From the NCBI GenBank assembly GCA_011109175.1, contig RDEW01000005.1, forward strand, positions 904,903 through 968,902: DNA of 64,000 nucleotides. Reading direction: 5' to 3'. This DNA comes from Dicyema japonicum. Taxonomy: Eukaryota > Dicyemida > Rhombozoa > Dicyemidae. This document shows positions 1-12,227 of the stretch, in pieces (the first letter of the stretch is position 1; the number at the start of each line of letters is the position of its first letter). The notes below the pieces were generated by a model. It saw nothing but the letters and a program-made list of their open reading frames with translations. It did not search any database and was not told where the DNA came from. The position numbers and the translations under genes were made by a program.

Positions 1-59
1 AACCATAACGAATTTGATGATATTGACAACAAATACGGCAACTGCTTACGTCACTCAAG

Positions 60-1303
60 TTGCACCTCAAACCTGCAAATAAAGAGAGGCTGTATTTGGA
101 CAGGAAGACTTTTGGAAGAGGACTTTCCTCGATTTCATTAAAGAGCGAATTAATACTTTTCCAGTTTTTTAAAAGTTTGGAAAAACAGTCGACTGTGTGT
201 TTGCGAAGGTCGGGGATTCTGCGAGTAATAAAAACAAAAAAATGGCACTTGGCTACAATCGCAGGATTTCTTGCCTAAATATGCAATTGCCGACAGGGAA
301 AGCATGGATATTAAGTCCCTCAAGGACACTCAGAAAAAATATTTATTAAATAAAATTTATTGCAGAACACTACACTCAATTATGTTCAAATGTATTGATG
401 AAACAAATGTCGACCTATATACTTCCTCAGAATGGTTATCCAAAGGAAATAACGGCCCACGGAGCGAAGCATTGTACTGTCTTTTGCAAGATAGGAATTT
501 GTTTTTTGCACACACGGGGTCATTATGCAACCATTGTAAAAAAAGCAAGAAAACTGTTGATCATTTGGCCACTCAGTGTGGAAAAATGCTAAATAGTGAT
601 TATCTCCGAAGACATAATGAAGTGGTAAAGTGCATCCCATCTTCATCTTTGTCGAATTTATGGAATCAAAAGAAGCAGGAAATTGAAAGGACATTCGGTT
701 CAGTCAATATTGACGAATCAAAATGTCGAAATTAGAGTTGACTCGTCGATTTTGACAGAAACAAAAGTCCAATACAATAAACCTGATATTTTCGTGTATG
801 ACAAAATAAAGAAGGAAGTAACGTTAATTGAAGTGGGGATTACCTCACAAGACCGACTAAAGCAAGTTGAAGTTGAGAAACTTCACAAATATGACTTGCT
901 AGCAAATGAACTTTCGCTGCTCTATGAATGCCAAGTGAAGATTATTCCAGTGGTTTTGACATGGGATGGAGTTGTCTCAAGATGCTTCAAGAATCATATG
1001 GATAAATTATCTATTGAAGAATCAACGAGGACTTACATCCAATCGGTTGTACTGAAGAGAACGCTCGAAAGTATGCTCATTGAACATAAGCATGGGATGA
1101 AGGTATACGATGAAGAGTACGCCTCTGCTACCTCCCAACTTGTGGAACTGGCATGCCGTGAAGACAGCCCACTGGACTCAAACGGAGATATTTTGACTGA
1201 ATCTGATGTGGAGATGCGGAGTAACAGGGAGGTTATGGCACACTCTTCTTCTAAGAGAAGAAGAGGGATTACCAACAATCTGGATCAAAATACGCTTAAT
1301 TAA
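60..1303 (+). mobile_element. 3' end of an R2-like non-LTR retrotransposon, frameshifted
   Basis: Three overlapping frames (60-278, 271-735, 683-1303) read as one broken C-terminal region. The first holds the segment FGRGLSSISLKSEL. The second holds a CCHC-type zinc knuckle (C-N-H-C ... H-L-A-T-Q-C, about 525-580). The third holds KPDIFVYD followed by LIEVGIT, the PD...E pattern of the restriction-like endonuclease of R2-type elements. In those elements this nuclease nicks the target before reverse transcription. The reverse transcriptase itself lies outside the window. Frameshifts near 275 and 690 make it inactive as sequenced. A TA-rich tail follows after 1340. The class is fairly sure, the exact clade is not. 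Confidence 0.7.
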
Positions 1304-2128
1304 TTAATTAGTTAATTTACTCGTTACGTTAATTTTACGATTTTTAAATATATATATATATAAAAGACAATTAATCAACGACCATCCAGAGAGTTCCACC
1401 TGGAAAGCACTTCCTTCAAGTCCGAGCATACAAAACTCTTGAGTGAGAGCGGGATCACGTGATTTTTTCATTATGGCTGTGACAGTGTTTTTTGTTTTAA
1501 TAATTTTTATTTAAATGAAGAAATTACGCTCATCCTAAAGTTTACTATCGCTAGGTAGAGATTTATAATATTTAAAAATTTAGGATACTTGGATTGAAAG
1601 ATAATCCAATTAATCTAGAATGTTCAGCAACTATATTTGTTTTAACAATATTTATGTAACATAGCGAACAGTTGACGAAGCTGTTAAAACGCTCGGAAGT
1701 TGAGTTTGCAATCCACTATGACATAGTTTTGGCATGCTAAATGTCTTTATCTCCTAGATATATTTTCTAGCTTTTGTTCTTGGTGCTCTTAAAAACCAAA
1801 AGTTTTTTAAATAAAAAACCATTAGAAATGCTAGTCGAAGTTCTAATCATGTCTGACCAACATCGGCAGGTCTACCTTAAGGGGGAACAAAGGAATTACT
1901 ATATAGTCGCCAATTCCCAATGTTCCCATTAATATAGAGGTGATAATTTCTACTAGTTTCAACTTGGTTAAACTAAACTACATGAAATTGTCGTCAGAAA
2001 GAAGAAACATTTTTCAGTCCTTTGAATTAAAATAACCACTTTATCCACAATAAGTTTAGAACAATTCAAGGATTAGCAGTTTCTTCAAAGTTTTATTGTA
2101 CCGAATGCCTTCAATTCACTTGACTTCA
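1304..2128. other. AT-rich intergenic stretch without recognisable gene
   Basis: The stretch begins with repeated TTAA/TAATTAA motifs and a short TA run near 1350, probably the 3' untranslated end of the preceding retroelement. No open frame with recognisable similarity, repeat structure or RNA gene was seen in the rest. Confidence 0.5.
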
Positions 2129-3391
2129 GGATTGTATTAAATTAAATTATTAACCCCGGCTTCGCCAGCAAGTGGGAAGCCGACGACCATCAGAGAGCGT
2201 GCAGTCCGGACAGGCCGCTCCCAGAGATCCTCGACTTTTGCATCCGGTGGTCCAGGGCAGGGAAAAAGGTCCCGAACTACTCTGCCAGCCAGGAAAGGGT
2301 GGTGTCCACATCGTAGGCGAGCCAGTCCGATTCTGATCTTCCTCGGGAGCGATTGTTCCGTTGGACTGATATCAGGGGGGAAGCGCTCCAAGACTTTGTT
2401 ATATTGAAGTGTCCTAATGGCCCGTGTCGAGATGAAATCATGGATTCGGCGGGTCCAAGTTGAGTCTTCTTGAGGGGGGGTGATCTTCGACAAGGCTCTT
2501 TGTAGGTCAAAGAGGGTCCTGCGTATGTATCTGCGGTTATTGTTACTTAGCAAAGCGTGAACTGGGTGATTCGGGTCGAACGACTGCCGTAGGAATTGTA
2601 AATTACGCATTTCCAGAGAGCGGGAGGATTTTCGACTCCCAATGTAAATGGTCGGTGGGGGTTGACTTTAAGCAGCCAGTTATTATTCTCAGCGCCGAGT
2701 TTTGCACTTTCTGCAGTTCTTGAGAAAGGGACAAGGAGATTGAGGGGGCCCAACTTGGTGAGGCGTAGTTGAGTGTAGTCCTGATGAACTGTTTATAGAG
2801 AAGAGTTAAGTTTTCTTTTTGCTGACCGTTTGAGTGGCCAGCTACTGCCCGTAATATGTTAAGTTTCCGCTTGGCTTTTGTCATTACTTCCTCCACTTGT
2901 CTGTTGAAACAGAGTGAAGGATCGAAGACAACTCCAAGGATCTTCGGGTATTTATTTAAGGGGAGTGGTTTGTCTCCCAACGAGAGTGTGGGGTTTAGGT
3001 TGAATTGTCTTCGATCGGTTGTGAACAGGGTAGCTGATGACTTCGAGGTGGAAACACTCATCCAGTTTAAGTTCATCCAGTCGGATAGCAAGTTCAGGTG
3101 GTACTGCACTTTTTCGGTGGCCAGTCGAACATCGCCACTCCTGGATGCGATTACTAGATCATCGGCATATGTCAATAGTAACGTATTTTGGGTTGTTGGG
3201 ATATCTTTGACGTAAAGGTTGAAAAGTAAGGGTGAAAGGACTGATCCCTGGGGAACACCGTTTGGTAGGAGTCGATATCTTGATAGATTTGAATATAGAC
3301 ACGTATGGCCCAGTCTTCCCGAGAGGAAATTTGTGAGCCATGACTTCCATACAGAGGGAATATTTGTAGAATAGATCTTGGATTGTATTAA
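2129..3391 (-). mobile_element. 5'-truncated jockey-like LINE with 12-bp target-site duplication
   Basis: The minus strand encodes reverse transcriptase palm motifs NGVPQGSVLSPLLFNLY and YADD (frame 3400-2603), then a C-terminal region with CLKSTPTDHLHW running into a second frame (2610-2137) ending near RLRCGHHPF. The two frames meet at a frameshift near 2605. The 3' tail on the minus strand is GGGGTTAATAATTTAATT. The 12-mer GGATTGTATTAA occurs at 2129-2140 and again at 3380-3391, directly outside both ends, as expected for target-primed insertion of a copy truncated at its 5' end. The endonuclease half is missing. Related fragments occur at 11545-12000, 53395-54930 and 55500-57700. Confidence 0.85.
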
Positions 3392-3619
3392 GATCGTCAT
3401 TTGTTTATTAGTTTACTATTGAGATCGTCATTAAATAATCACAATTTCTAGTTTAATATATTATTAATAATAATATTAATAATAAAGTTTTTTTTAAATC
3501 TAATTAATTCATATGTTTAGTAACGAAATGCAGATTTTCTCTTTGTATTCAATATGTATAAATGATTTTCGAAAAATATTGATTTGAATCAATATAATAA
3601 ATTAAATTCAAAATCAAAG

Positions 3620-5839
3620 ATGATGATTTCTAAAAGAATACATTATGAGATAAAATATTTTGAAGATTTTAATTCACAAATGATATCATCAATTTTTGAT
3701 GATTTCTCGAGATTCAATAAATGTCATGAAGTCTGTTATAACGTTTATTGCCTCGATTTATCCAAAAATCAAATTGAAATTAAAGATTTAGCAAATTTGT
3801 GCCGAATACTTCCAAATTTAATAAATATCAGAATAGCAAAGATACTATCTTCTGAAAATATGCCTTTACTACCGTTTACTCCAAATAATGTCAATTCCTT
3901 TACACTTTTGGATTATGATGACCCAATTTTATTACATTTGCTAATTAAAAGCGGATTTAGTGAAATTAGGTCACTTGAACTTTTTTCAAATTCTCCAATA
4001 AAAAAAAGTTATCCTACAACAATTTATAGCGACACAATCAAACTGATAAAAAAACTCGAAAGAATTAATTTTGACAATATTATGATTTCCAATTTCGAAG
4101 AGTTTTCCAAATGTCTGAACAGTCCAGAATCTTTAAAGTTTTTTGTTTGTTATATTGAGATACTTTTCGTATACAAACAGCAAAAATGTCCATGAATTAA
4201 GCTGTGATTTCACACCTTTGTTAACATTAGCCAAGAATTTAGAATTTTTGATTTGTCCGGATTCTCAGTTAATTATGAATTATTAAACCCGTATTTTATT
4301 TCTGACTTTTAGAGAACTGTTCAAAAGAGGAATTCAGAAGTTTAGTTATGATAAAATTTCGCAATTTTTCAAAAATAATGACAAAGTCCTATAATTATGA
4401 TTATTATAGATTGACTCAAATTTCATGATGCATAATTTTTTCAATGCTATTTTTTATTTCGAACATAAGGATGATCTTATTTGTTACACACTAAATAGTA
4501 TTTGTGAATGTGATTATGAAATTCGATCTTCACTATATGAACGATTTTTGAGGGTATATTGGTAAGTACATTTAAGTTCATTTGCCGGTTGTCTGAGAAC
4601 ATCAAAAAATCCAAGGTTATTAAAACAATCATGTAATTGTGTTTGTATATTATAGGCATTTTCTGATAATTAAATTCGAAAATAAAATCATTTCTAAAAC
4701 ATATAGATGGTTGGTGTTTATGTAATTTAGGCTTATTTATGAAACAATATTGATTATTCTAAAAAATAATTGCAGAGATACTGAGGTTGTCACGATTTTA
4801 TAATTTTCAGTTCATGAATGATTTAGATTTTTTGATGTACTATATACAACCATGGACTTATCAAATTATGTATTTAACTAACTAATTAAAGTTTATGTCG
4901 ATTTCATTGATTATTCAGACAATCATAAACCTAGTTCATACGTTTATTATTTATGAAAATCCACTTAATAGCGTATTTATTCCGATAGAGAATTTAAATG
5001 TCAAAGTATTGTCCTATTTGGGATTTTATGGCACTCTCAAGGTAATTGTGAATTTAAATTCAGTTAATAATTGATTATATTAATGAGAATAAGAAATTGA
5101 TAAATAATTCATTTTGTAATATTTCTTGGACATTTATTTGGTATCTTCTTGGTAAAATTGTTTTAATTTTGTGATAGATGATAACATTAAAAATGTTAGC
5201 TTGTTTGTAGAGTTGGACGGGATTAATTTAATTCTAGATTTTTTTCGAGAATATATTGAAGATAAATACATTTTATATCCTGTTATTAAAATTATTGCAA
5301 ATCTAACAAAATTTAAAAAATTTCGACATCTTGTTTGGAACAGTAGGATGGTTCATTATTTAATGTATATTTTGTGTTATATTACAGGGAATACAGCAAA
5401 CATATATATCGCTCAATTGTCTATGATACCATATGCAATACTTTGTGCAACTTAATGATCGATTCGATTGAATCTTCCTACGATCCAAGTTTGTCTGAAG
5501 AGATTCTTATGATTATTTATAAGTTAACAGAATGGATCACGTTTATATCAATTATCACGAATATCATCGGTATTAAATCAATTTAATAAAGATTGATTGA
5601 TAACCTAGTAGAACTTTTTAATGAACAATTTGACCAAAGATTATGGTTTAGAGCAATACGGATTTGCCATAGGATGATTAAAGAATCACGTAATATTTTT
5701 TAATGATATAGCAAACAATTATGTCCCAATGATGATCTCTAAAAAAGTCCGTAATAAAATCGTCAAGGTATGCTTACTTTCAAATATGAAGCGTTTACAT
5801 AAACTTGCTCAGGAAGTTATAGAATTATATGATGTATAA
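3620..5839 (+). CDS. ZYG11/ZER1-like leucine-rich and armadillo repeat protein, about a dozen tiny introns
   Basis: ZYG11/ZER1 proteins are substrate receptors of CUL2 ubiquitin ligases, with N-terminal leucine-rich repeats and C-terminal armadillo repeats. The first exon gives LRR-like text (YCLDLSKNQIEIKDL). Later exons give NISWTFIWYLLDDNIKN followed by LFVELDGINLIL, matching the family pattern 'SALWNLTDESP..C..FVE.GG'. The end reads SPNNYVPMMISKK then LAQEVIELYDV and stops at 5837. In-frame joins use GT-AG introns at 4138-4180, 4268-4312, 4386-4409, 4554-4576, 4633-4655, 4710-4730, 4786-4810, 5042-5063, 5152-5177, 5365-5387, 5541-5591, 5690-5711 and 5768-5791. One junction around 4863-4920 is unresolved. 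The start at 3620 is the first in-frame ATG; an upstream exon is possible. The gene appears otherwise intact. Confidence 0.7.
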
Positions 5840-6785
5840 TAAGTATTATTTTAGAAGTATACTTCAGATAATTATATAGCTCGTTATAATTAATTAATAC
5901 TTTTTTCTCAGATTTTGTTAACATTTTGTAATTAATAAGTTATATACAATTTAAGAAAAATTTTATCAATTTATGATGCAAATTTCACATTCTGGAAAGG
6001 AGAATTGCGGATATTTCTGCCCAATCAAATTTGACACCGTCGTGGGTTTTATAGGCTATTTGCTGATAATTCTGCCATTCAAACAAATCCATTCAACCTG
6101 AATGGATAAACATTAGATAATGTACCCAGCCGTTTTGCTTATGGGGACGATATTAAGTTGGTGAATTTTAGTTGGGACTCTTGAATCATTCAAGCCTGTT
6201 TACAAGATAATCTGCCATTTTTTGTAATTACAAAGAACTATTCATGCAGATTTGCTAAAGTTTTCTAAGAATCAGAGTGGACTTTTTAAATGCCGATCTG
6301 AATTCTTCGTAAGATCCACCCCCTCTTTAAATGGGTTTCCTAGCTCCTTGCACATACGTAAGAAGCCCTGGCCGTTTCTCACCGTAGCCTCATCTGAAAC
6401 GAGACTTTTTATTGACTTGTTTGGAGTGTAATACAAACATCAATCCTATTAACTAATTATTTTAGATTGTTTTGTCACGTAAATTTATTTACTTTTTTAT
6501 TTATTTTAACACCCCAATATTGCACTTACCGAGTATAAGGAAATAGGAAATTGCAAAACCGTTTATTGTTAGCGATATGACATCCAATCCACTAATCTAC
6601 TTAATTAAGCAATTAAAACACTCCTTAATCCAATAATTTTATCGTTTTATTTATCTAATCTTTCTACGTGATGATGAAACGACATAAAATAAAAAAAACG
6701 ACGCACAGCACAATGAGGTCATGCACTATTAAAGTCATTATAATCTTAAATCTTTTTTTGTTGGGGGTTTTTCGTTAATTTCATA
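5840..6785 (+). other. Gene-poor stretch with a possible reverse-transcriptase scrap
   Basis: At about 6050-6290 the plus strand reads in pieces as SRFAYGDDIKLVNF and IIQACLQDNLPFFV, resembling the Y-x-D-D region of a LINE reverse transcriptase. Stops and frame changes are frequent. The rest is AT-rich with homopolymer runs and shows nothing recognisable. The RT reading is weak. Confidence 0.3.
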
Positions 6786-7453
6786 ATGCAGTTCGTTACC
6801 GTGTTTTGTTTTTTTTGTGGAGGAACACTTTTAAACTCTATATTGATACAAAGAAATTTGGATAGAAATTATTTGAAGATTTCTGGAGCCATTATTTTGA
6901 GTGCCGCTTTAATCGCTACAGTTGGACTAATCTTAGGAATCGTGTTTTTTCAAGAAAAGAATTGAGATGGTTCAAATTACTTGTAAATTTATGATTACCA
7001 TCAATAGTTTTCAATTTCGCATTTTCTTATATTTATATTTGCGCTAACGACTATGATATTCTTCTTGTCGAACATGATTTCGGTTTGTATAGTTCCTATA
7101 AATATAACTTTATTCACCAATATACTTTAGTTGACAACCTTTATTGAAGATGAGGGTAAAATATTCATCACGAATCCAGAAGTCTATAAATATGACATCG
7201 ATTTTTATCAAACACATTTCAAATGCTGTGGTCTATGGGGTCCCTCTGATTATGACCATTGGAAATTACCGGCTAGTTGTTGTCCAGTATTTCCATGCAC
7301 AAATGCTGGGGCGTATTTGACGGTTGTAGAATTTACTAAATGAAGCCATGTTTTTCAATACTTCAAAATTATTTAAATTTGATTAGTGGATATTTAGTCG
7401 CCGGAACAGTCTTGACTTTGAGTATAACAGTTTGCTGTGTTTTTAATGTTTAG
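6786..7453 (+). CDS. Tetraspanin-family membrane protein
   Basis: Tetraspanins are four-pass membrane organisers whose large extracellular loop carries a CCG motif and paired cysteines. The start region encodes hydrophobic segments (TLLNSILIQRNLDRNYLKI, then IILSAALIATVGLILGIVFF). The third membrane segment reads FSISHFLIFIFALTTMIFFL. The loop has FKCCGLWGPSDY and PASCCPVFPC. The last helix reads ISGYLVAGTVLTLSITVCC. In-frame joins use introns at 6983-7007 (25 nt), 7083-7130 (48 nt) and 7323-7345 (23 nt). There is a one-base frame problem near 6950, between the second helix and the KELRWFKLL segment. The true start probably lies upstream of 6786, because homology to the copy at 9496 continues back to about 6755 in a frame broken at a T-run. 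Stop at 7451. Confidence 0.7.
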
Positions 7454-8429
7454 TTAGCCTCAATAATAACTGTACTATGTACTTTATAACTAACATATTC
7501 TCTAACAACGTCGTCTGGATTTTAGTAATAAAAAATCATTTTGTAGAGATTTTAACACTCTCACATTCTCACTATTAAGTATTTTTACTAACAATACTCT
7601 GTTTTCTCGATCCCCAATGACTTCATTACCGAAAATTACTACTCTTCTTCTCTTTGTTCCATCTCAGTCATCGCTGACAAAAAATTGCCTTGCAATCAAG
7701 CTGTAATAGATGAGTACAATTTTGAATCATTTGCCATTCCCCACTGTATTTGTTAAGTGAAAAGTGCTGGTTTGGTACCAATAGAAACGGATACCTATAA
7801 TTATTTTTTATCTTTTTTCTCAGTGATCAGAAATAATTAATATTAAGAGTGAGAGTCAACAATATCATATTCGCCGGCTATATAAAATCGCTCGCAACAT
7901 CATATTCCGTTTTTGAAAAGGCGACTTTCAAATGAAGAGTTTTATAGATAATCAGAAAGACAAGTCCGATCACACAACAGAATCGACAGTTAGTTCAAAA
8001 ATATGAGGAATGTAAACATGGTGAAATAATGATCATTATCTAGTCTTGAGATCACTGATATCTCATACTTATTTGATGTCCCAAATCAATTTCCAGTCTA
8101 AGACTTAAAGTTTAATCTCACATGTAGTAAAATAGCATTGCTGTCTAAATTTTAAAATTAAATCAAAGCCCCACCATAACAAATATCAAATTTAAACTAA
8201 TAAATTTATTATAAATGATATTGTTAAAAAATAGTAATAATATTATTTATCACTTCGATCTTGTCTTGGTTGCTTTAACAGTCATGATTATTTTAATTAT
8301 TTTTGCAACGCACAGAGGTAACCTAATGTTCCTACAAGAGAACCATTAAACATTTACCTCCGAGGATACTGTCCTTCGGAGGCACACGATTTCAGCTTAA
8401 ACTACTAGAGAGGAACCCCTAACCCACCC
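7454..8429. other. AT-rich intergenic region
   Basis: Nothing was firmly recognised. A short plus-strand reading near 7680-7740 contains CNQAVIDEYNFESF but no supporting context. The rest is low-complexity AT-rich DNA. Confidence 0.4.
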
Positions 8430-8935
8430 CAAGATACGGACCACGGTTCTACAATTAAACGTCAACCGAGTAAAAGACAAAATATTGGAACTGATCTCTC
8501 TTTTGGAGGACTTTAGATCGGAGTGGTTTTGAATCAAGAGATGAAACTCCTTATAAATAGTCCTACCCCGATGTTCACTGGATAAAAGTCAATACGGACT
8601 AACCGGAAAAAAAAGGAGTGATGACATACATATATATATATCGAAAAGATTTTAAATGTGTGGACATCATTTCAGAGGAAAAAAAATATCTCGGGAGTAG
8701 ATGATGTTCATGAAGTCAAGGCAATCTCATTTAGAACAAAAAATGGAAAAATTTCCTTGGAGAACATCTAAGAGCATCCAACTGGTTCTTGCCTTAAGCA
8801 CTACGGTATGTCCAACGACGTCATCATTGGTTGAGATATCAGAGCCAATGACCCTCTATGGCTGGTAAGTCAGCCATAGAAATTTACTACTATGGCAGAC
8901 AACCATTTCACAGCAAAAGTCAACTCAAAGTATTC
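8430..8935 (+). mobile_element. Decayed apurinic-type endonuclease domain of a jockey-like LINE
   Basis: Reading through stops and shifts, the plus strand gives LQLNVNRVKDKILELISLL, then EVKAISFRTKNGKISLEN, then TGSCLKHYGMSNDVII, and finally an ANDPLWL motif. This order matches the start, the central strands and the 'GD.NAH...W' region of the endonuclease of jockey/CR1-type elements, which nicks target DNA. No reverse transcriptase follows. It lies between the two tetraspanin copies. A (TA)n tract sits at 8630. Confidence 0.55.
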
Positions 8936-9495
8936 TTAAACTTGTGAATAACACGATTGTGATTTAAAACTAACTTTCCAATTATAATATAAGGAATATA
9001 ATCTAATAAGATTAGTTGGTCATTCAACGAGGCCTTTTCCGAAACTCGGATTTTGTGAAAAGTTTGAATCAGCGTTCTTGCAGGCAAAATATGTCAAAAA
9101 CTGTGGGTTTGGGGTTTCTTGAAATGTTCCTTCTTGGAACTGAAAAGTTTTTTTTCAATTGACACTGCCTCGTCAGTCACGGGGCAGTGTGCAAAGATGA
9201 CAACGTTTTTGGCTAAGCTTTTATCGACTTCCGTGCGTAGGACAACGAGAGTATCCGTATCGGAAATTCCTTGTGGTTGGGTTCGACATGAAGATGTAGT
9301 CGGTCTAGTTTTCTCTTCATCTATCATTAAACATAAGCGTTTTTCCTTATAATAATTAATTGTGGGAGTTTAAAACTAATGATAATTGTGTTGTACCATA
9401 CTACGACGAAAAAGTTTCTAGAAAAGTTTAAAAATTTCGTTTTGACTCCGAAAATCGGGGACCGATGTCAATGTCTCCCATTTTAGTTCCATACT
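8936..9495. other. Spacer before the tetraspanin duplicate
   Basis: A 77-codon open frame on each strand (about 9094-9352) is unlike any family I recognise. A minus-strand CPVTDEA...H pattern could be a LINE zinc-finger remnant, but this is speculation. Confidence 0.3.
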
Positions 9496-9960
9496 TTGTC
9501 GAACATGTTTTTAGACAAAATTAAAAATTTCGTTTGGCGTTTTTCGTATAATTTTATAATCCAGTTATTTTTCGTGTTTAGATTTTTTTGTGATGTACCA
9601 CTTTTAAATTCTATATTGATACTAAAATATTTGGATAGAAATTATTTAAAGATTTCAGGAGCCATAATTTTGATTGTCTATTTGGCGGGATTAATCTCAT
9701 GTATCGTGTATTTGTAAGAAGGAATTGAGATGGTTCAAATTACTTTAAATATATGAAATTACATCAATAGTTTTCAAATTCGCATTTTCTGGTATTTAGT
9801 TTTGAGTTAATACTTAATTTAAGTATAAGTTTATTAACCATTATAATTAAGTTGACAATCTTTATTGAAGATGAGAGAAAAAATTCATGTCCAAAATTTC
9901 CTCACAAAAGATGTGGTATATAAGATTTTGTTACTTACGATCAATTGACTAATTATAGGA
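9496..9960 (+). pseudogene. Truncated second copy of the tetraspanin gene
   Basis: The frame 9496-9717 shares LLNSILI, LDRNYLKISGAIIL and the following helix with the gene at 6786-7453. The similarity continues at the DNA level past the stop (GAGATGGTTCAAATTACTT, then the ATCAATAGTTTTCAA acceptor region) to TTGACAATCTTTATTGAAGA near 9850. The cysteine-rich loop and last helix are missing. It is an incomplete tandem duplicate about 2.7 kb downstream of the first. It preserves a longer N-terminus (KIKNFVWRFSYNFIIQLFF), which helps to locate the missing 5' end of the first copy. Confidence 0.7.
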
Positions 9961-10066
9961 TATTCTCTTGATAAACCCTGATATAACGAAATACTGTTCT
10001 ATCTAGAAAATCGAGTCTATCCATTTGTAAGATGTGACCAAAAAGTAGTCATCTTAACTAAGAAAA

Positions 10067-10339
10067 TTATTTAATTGATTTGATTTCAGTGAAATTGACA
10101 GTATCGTCTTCAAGCTGGGTCCCGACACTATTAACGGGGAGTGCATAGATCCAAGCACCACTTGATTCGCATCTTCCAATGTCTAGACAGGCACGTCTGT
10201 ATTTATTTGAGTAATTCAGAAGCCTCTCATTTTTATCCTCGCAAATAGTCCTGTAACGGTGTTTCCGCCAAGTCATCATCCCTTTCAAATGCTCTATATC
10301 TGTGATTTCAGATGATTCTGTTTGGATTTGGAGAATCAT
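10067..10339 (-). mobile_element. Fragment of a non-LTR element (pre-'C.CG' region)
   Basis: The minus-strand frame contains SSGAWIYALPVNSVGTQLED followed by DDTV. In many LINE polyproteins this 'SGAWL.ALP....G..LD...' segment lies just before the C-terminal 'C.CG..vD..G' zinc region. The same motif recurs at 62676-62894, and the downstream zinc region recurs at 14520-15035 and 52185-52795. The fragment is cut off at both ends. Confidence 0.6.
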
Positions 10340-10960
10340 CCTGATCAGTATTCAGCTGGAACCCAAAGAAAATAGATACACAGAGGCAAGCCAGATCTTT
10401 AGGTGAAGGGATTCCAGTTTATTTTTGATTTTATTTGGAAAACGATTTTTTGGGAATTTACGGAATGTTATTAATATGGTGCAAAAGGTAATTAAATGTA
10501 TTGATTAATTTGATAATGAAGATATCATGCAAGATCCTGTTTTGAATTAGTTCCGAAAAAAACTGGAAGAACTTGATAATGATAAGAGATAACTAAAACA
10601 GAAATGACGAAGAGAACGAAATCGTCATTATTTTGAAGATTTCGACGAGGAAACTTTTGATGCAGAAAAAGGAAAAATTATTATTATACATGAAAACACA
10701 AATATTAATTACAATTAAATTAGTATATTTATTTTTTTTAATCTTATCATCGAAATAAATATAAGTGAAACGACGGCGTATACTGGTTTTTTCCAACCGA
10801 TCACTGTTGAGACGTTTATCGTTATTAGGCCCCAGGACGTCTGAGCTTATCAAGGTGAATCGACCGGCTTATAGAGAAACGGAAGGGTGACGTAGAATGA
10901 TGCGATGACATTTAAGAGGATTTGGCTCGCGATTATGAAAGGAAAAATCTCTGTTATAAC
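10340..10960. other. Unassigned AT-rich region
   Basis: Short frames on both strands, including an 86-codon minus-strand frame at 10593-10853, show no recognisable domain. A single N lies at 10962. Confidence 0.35.
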
Positions 10961-10962
10961 TN

Positions 10963-11100
10963 CCAATTAACCACGCAGCACCACATGGCGCCACGCGCTA
11001 TATATCATCATACTAATAGCCCCTGGTCTCTTACAAGTTAGTGAGGCTTGGCTTACTTAACTAATTACCTACTTTTGAGGGGGACTGAGGGTAAATAAAT
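10963..11100. repeat. SINE 5' scrap next to a LINE-type 3' end
   Basis: 10965-11010 is the reverse complement of the conserved 5' block seen at 52930 (GTGGCGCCATGTGGTGCTG). 11045-11100, on the plus strand, resembles the 3' ends of the local LINEs: CTTACTTAACTAATT, a G-rich stretch, then GGGTAAATAAATAA. The two blocks are in opposite orientation, so they are two separate truncated insertions. Confidence 0.45.
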
Positions 11101-11146
11101 AAAGTTATGCTTTATATGTCCAGTTACAATAACTTAGTTATGTGAT

Positions 11147-11338
11147 TTGGTAGATGTTTCATCATATTGCAAACAAATCCTGATGGTCTATTACAAAAAT
11201 ATTGAAAATATGTTAGAGGCATGTCTTCAGGGCTACATCATGTCCATGAAACTCATGAGAGGTATCCTGGTGAAAATGATTTTTGTCAGTAAAGTTAAAT
11301 TCACGTTTTTAAGATTGTTTAAATTTATAAAAATGTAG
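11147..11338 (+). other. Short open frame of unknown origin
   Basis: A 63-codon frame (internal text ILMVYYKNIENMLEACLQGY) has no recognisable family and no visible intron signals that would extend it. It may be chance or a piece of a mobile element. Confidence 0.2.
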
Positions 11339-11544
11339 TTTTTAATCAAAATTTATATACAGGGTTTTCAAGTCTAAGTGAGAACACTTCAACATCATTG
11401 TGATAAATTCATCACATCAATCCGAGATAATTTAATATTAAGGGCGAGAATCTGTATAGGACGTAGGCAGATGTTGTTAGCTCCCATAGATTGGTCAGTC
11501 CCAGCATTGTAGACAAATGTTGTGGTAATTCATGACATTAAAAA

Positions 11545-12000
11545 AAGTGATTTGTTGTCAACACGTAAAGGTTGCAAAAGAAACAGAGAATATCCCACAT
11601 CGAAGACGAGTCAGGTTTACTTGGACGTCCCTCGGAAAAGAGGATTCTGATTGGTCTATTGGAGGAGGGGGCCGGTGTAGCATTTTATCATCTTCGAGTC
11701 TTCGCATGCTTCTCGTAGAAACAAAATCATGTATTTGTTTCAGAAGACTCCTGTCATTGGGACTGGGAGGGATGGATGATAGCATTCGAGACATGTCACT
11801 GGTTGTCATAATAATTTTTATTTTGTTTTGCGGTTTGCATAGAGAGTGGAAGGGATATTCTAGGCTGTAAACTTGGGAGAGAAATGCAGGCTCTCATTTC
11901 CAGATGGTCTCCAATTGGGAGGATCTAAGATTCCCAATGAAGATGATCAACAGGGGTTGATCTGAGACATCCAGTAATTTTTTCACAGGGCGAATATAGT
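11545..12000 (-). mobile_element. 3' fragment of a jockey-like LINE
   Basis: On the minus strand 12000-11900 reads as STPVDHLHWES with stops, the same motif as CLKSTPTDHLHW in the element at 2129-3391. The frame 11809-11558 has IHDFVSTRSMRRLEDDKM and PRDVQVNLTRLRCG, matching that element's C-terminus. Frameshifts and stops show it is dead. No target-site duplication was found. Confidence 0.65.
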
Positions 12001-12227
12001 GGAAGGAATTTCAGTTGAATTCCATTAGTCGAAATCTTTCAGCAACTTTATTTGTTTTTGAATTTTTGCATTGTCACAGAATAAAAAATTAGTCAGACTT
12101 AATAAATTAAATAATCAAAAGCGTAACTTATGTATCCCATAAAATGGTTTAGTTGAAATTTTGTAAAATGTTTATTTTACTAATTGCGCAGAAAAAACTG
12201 GTGTTTCTTGATTTTAAAGATTTAACA

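Noticed and set aside
8630-8645. TA/CATA microsatellite as a regulatory site
   Set aside because: A short simple repeat inside a decayed LINE; no promoter context.
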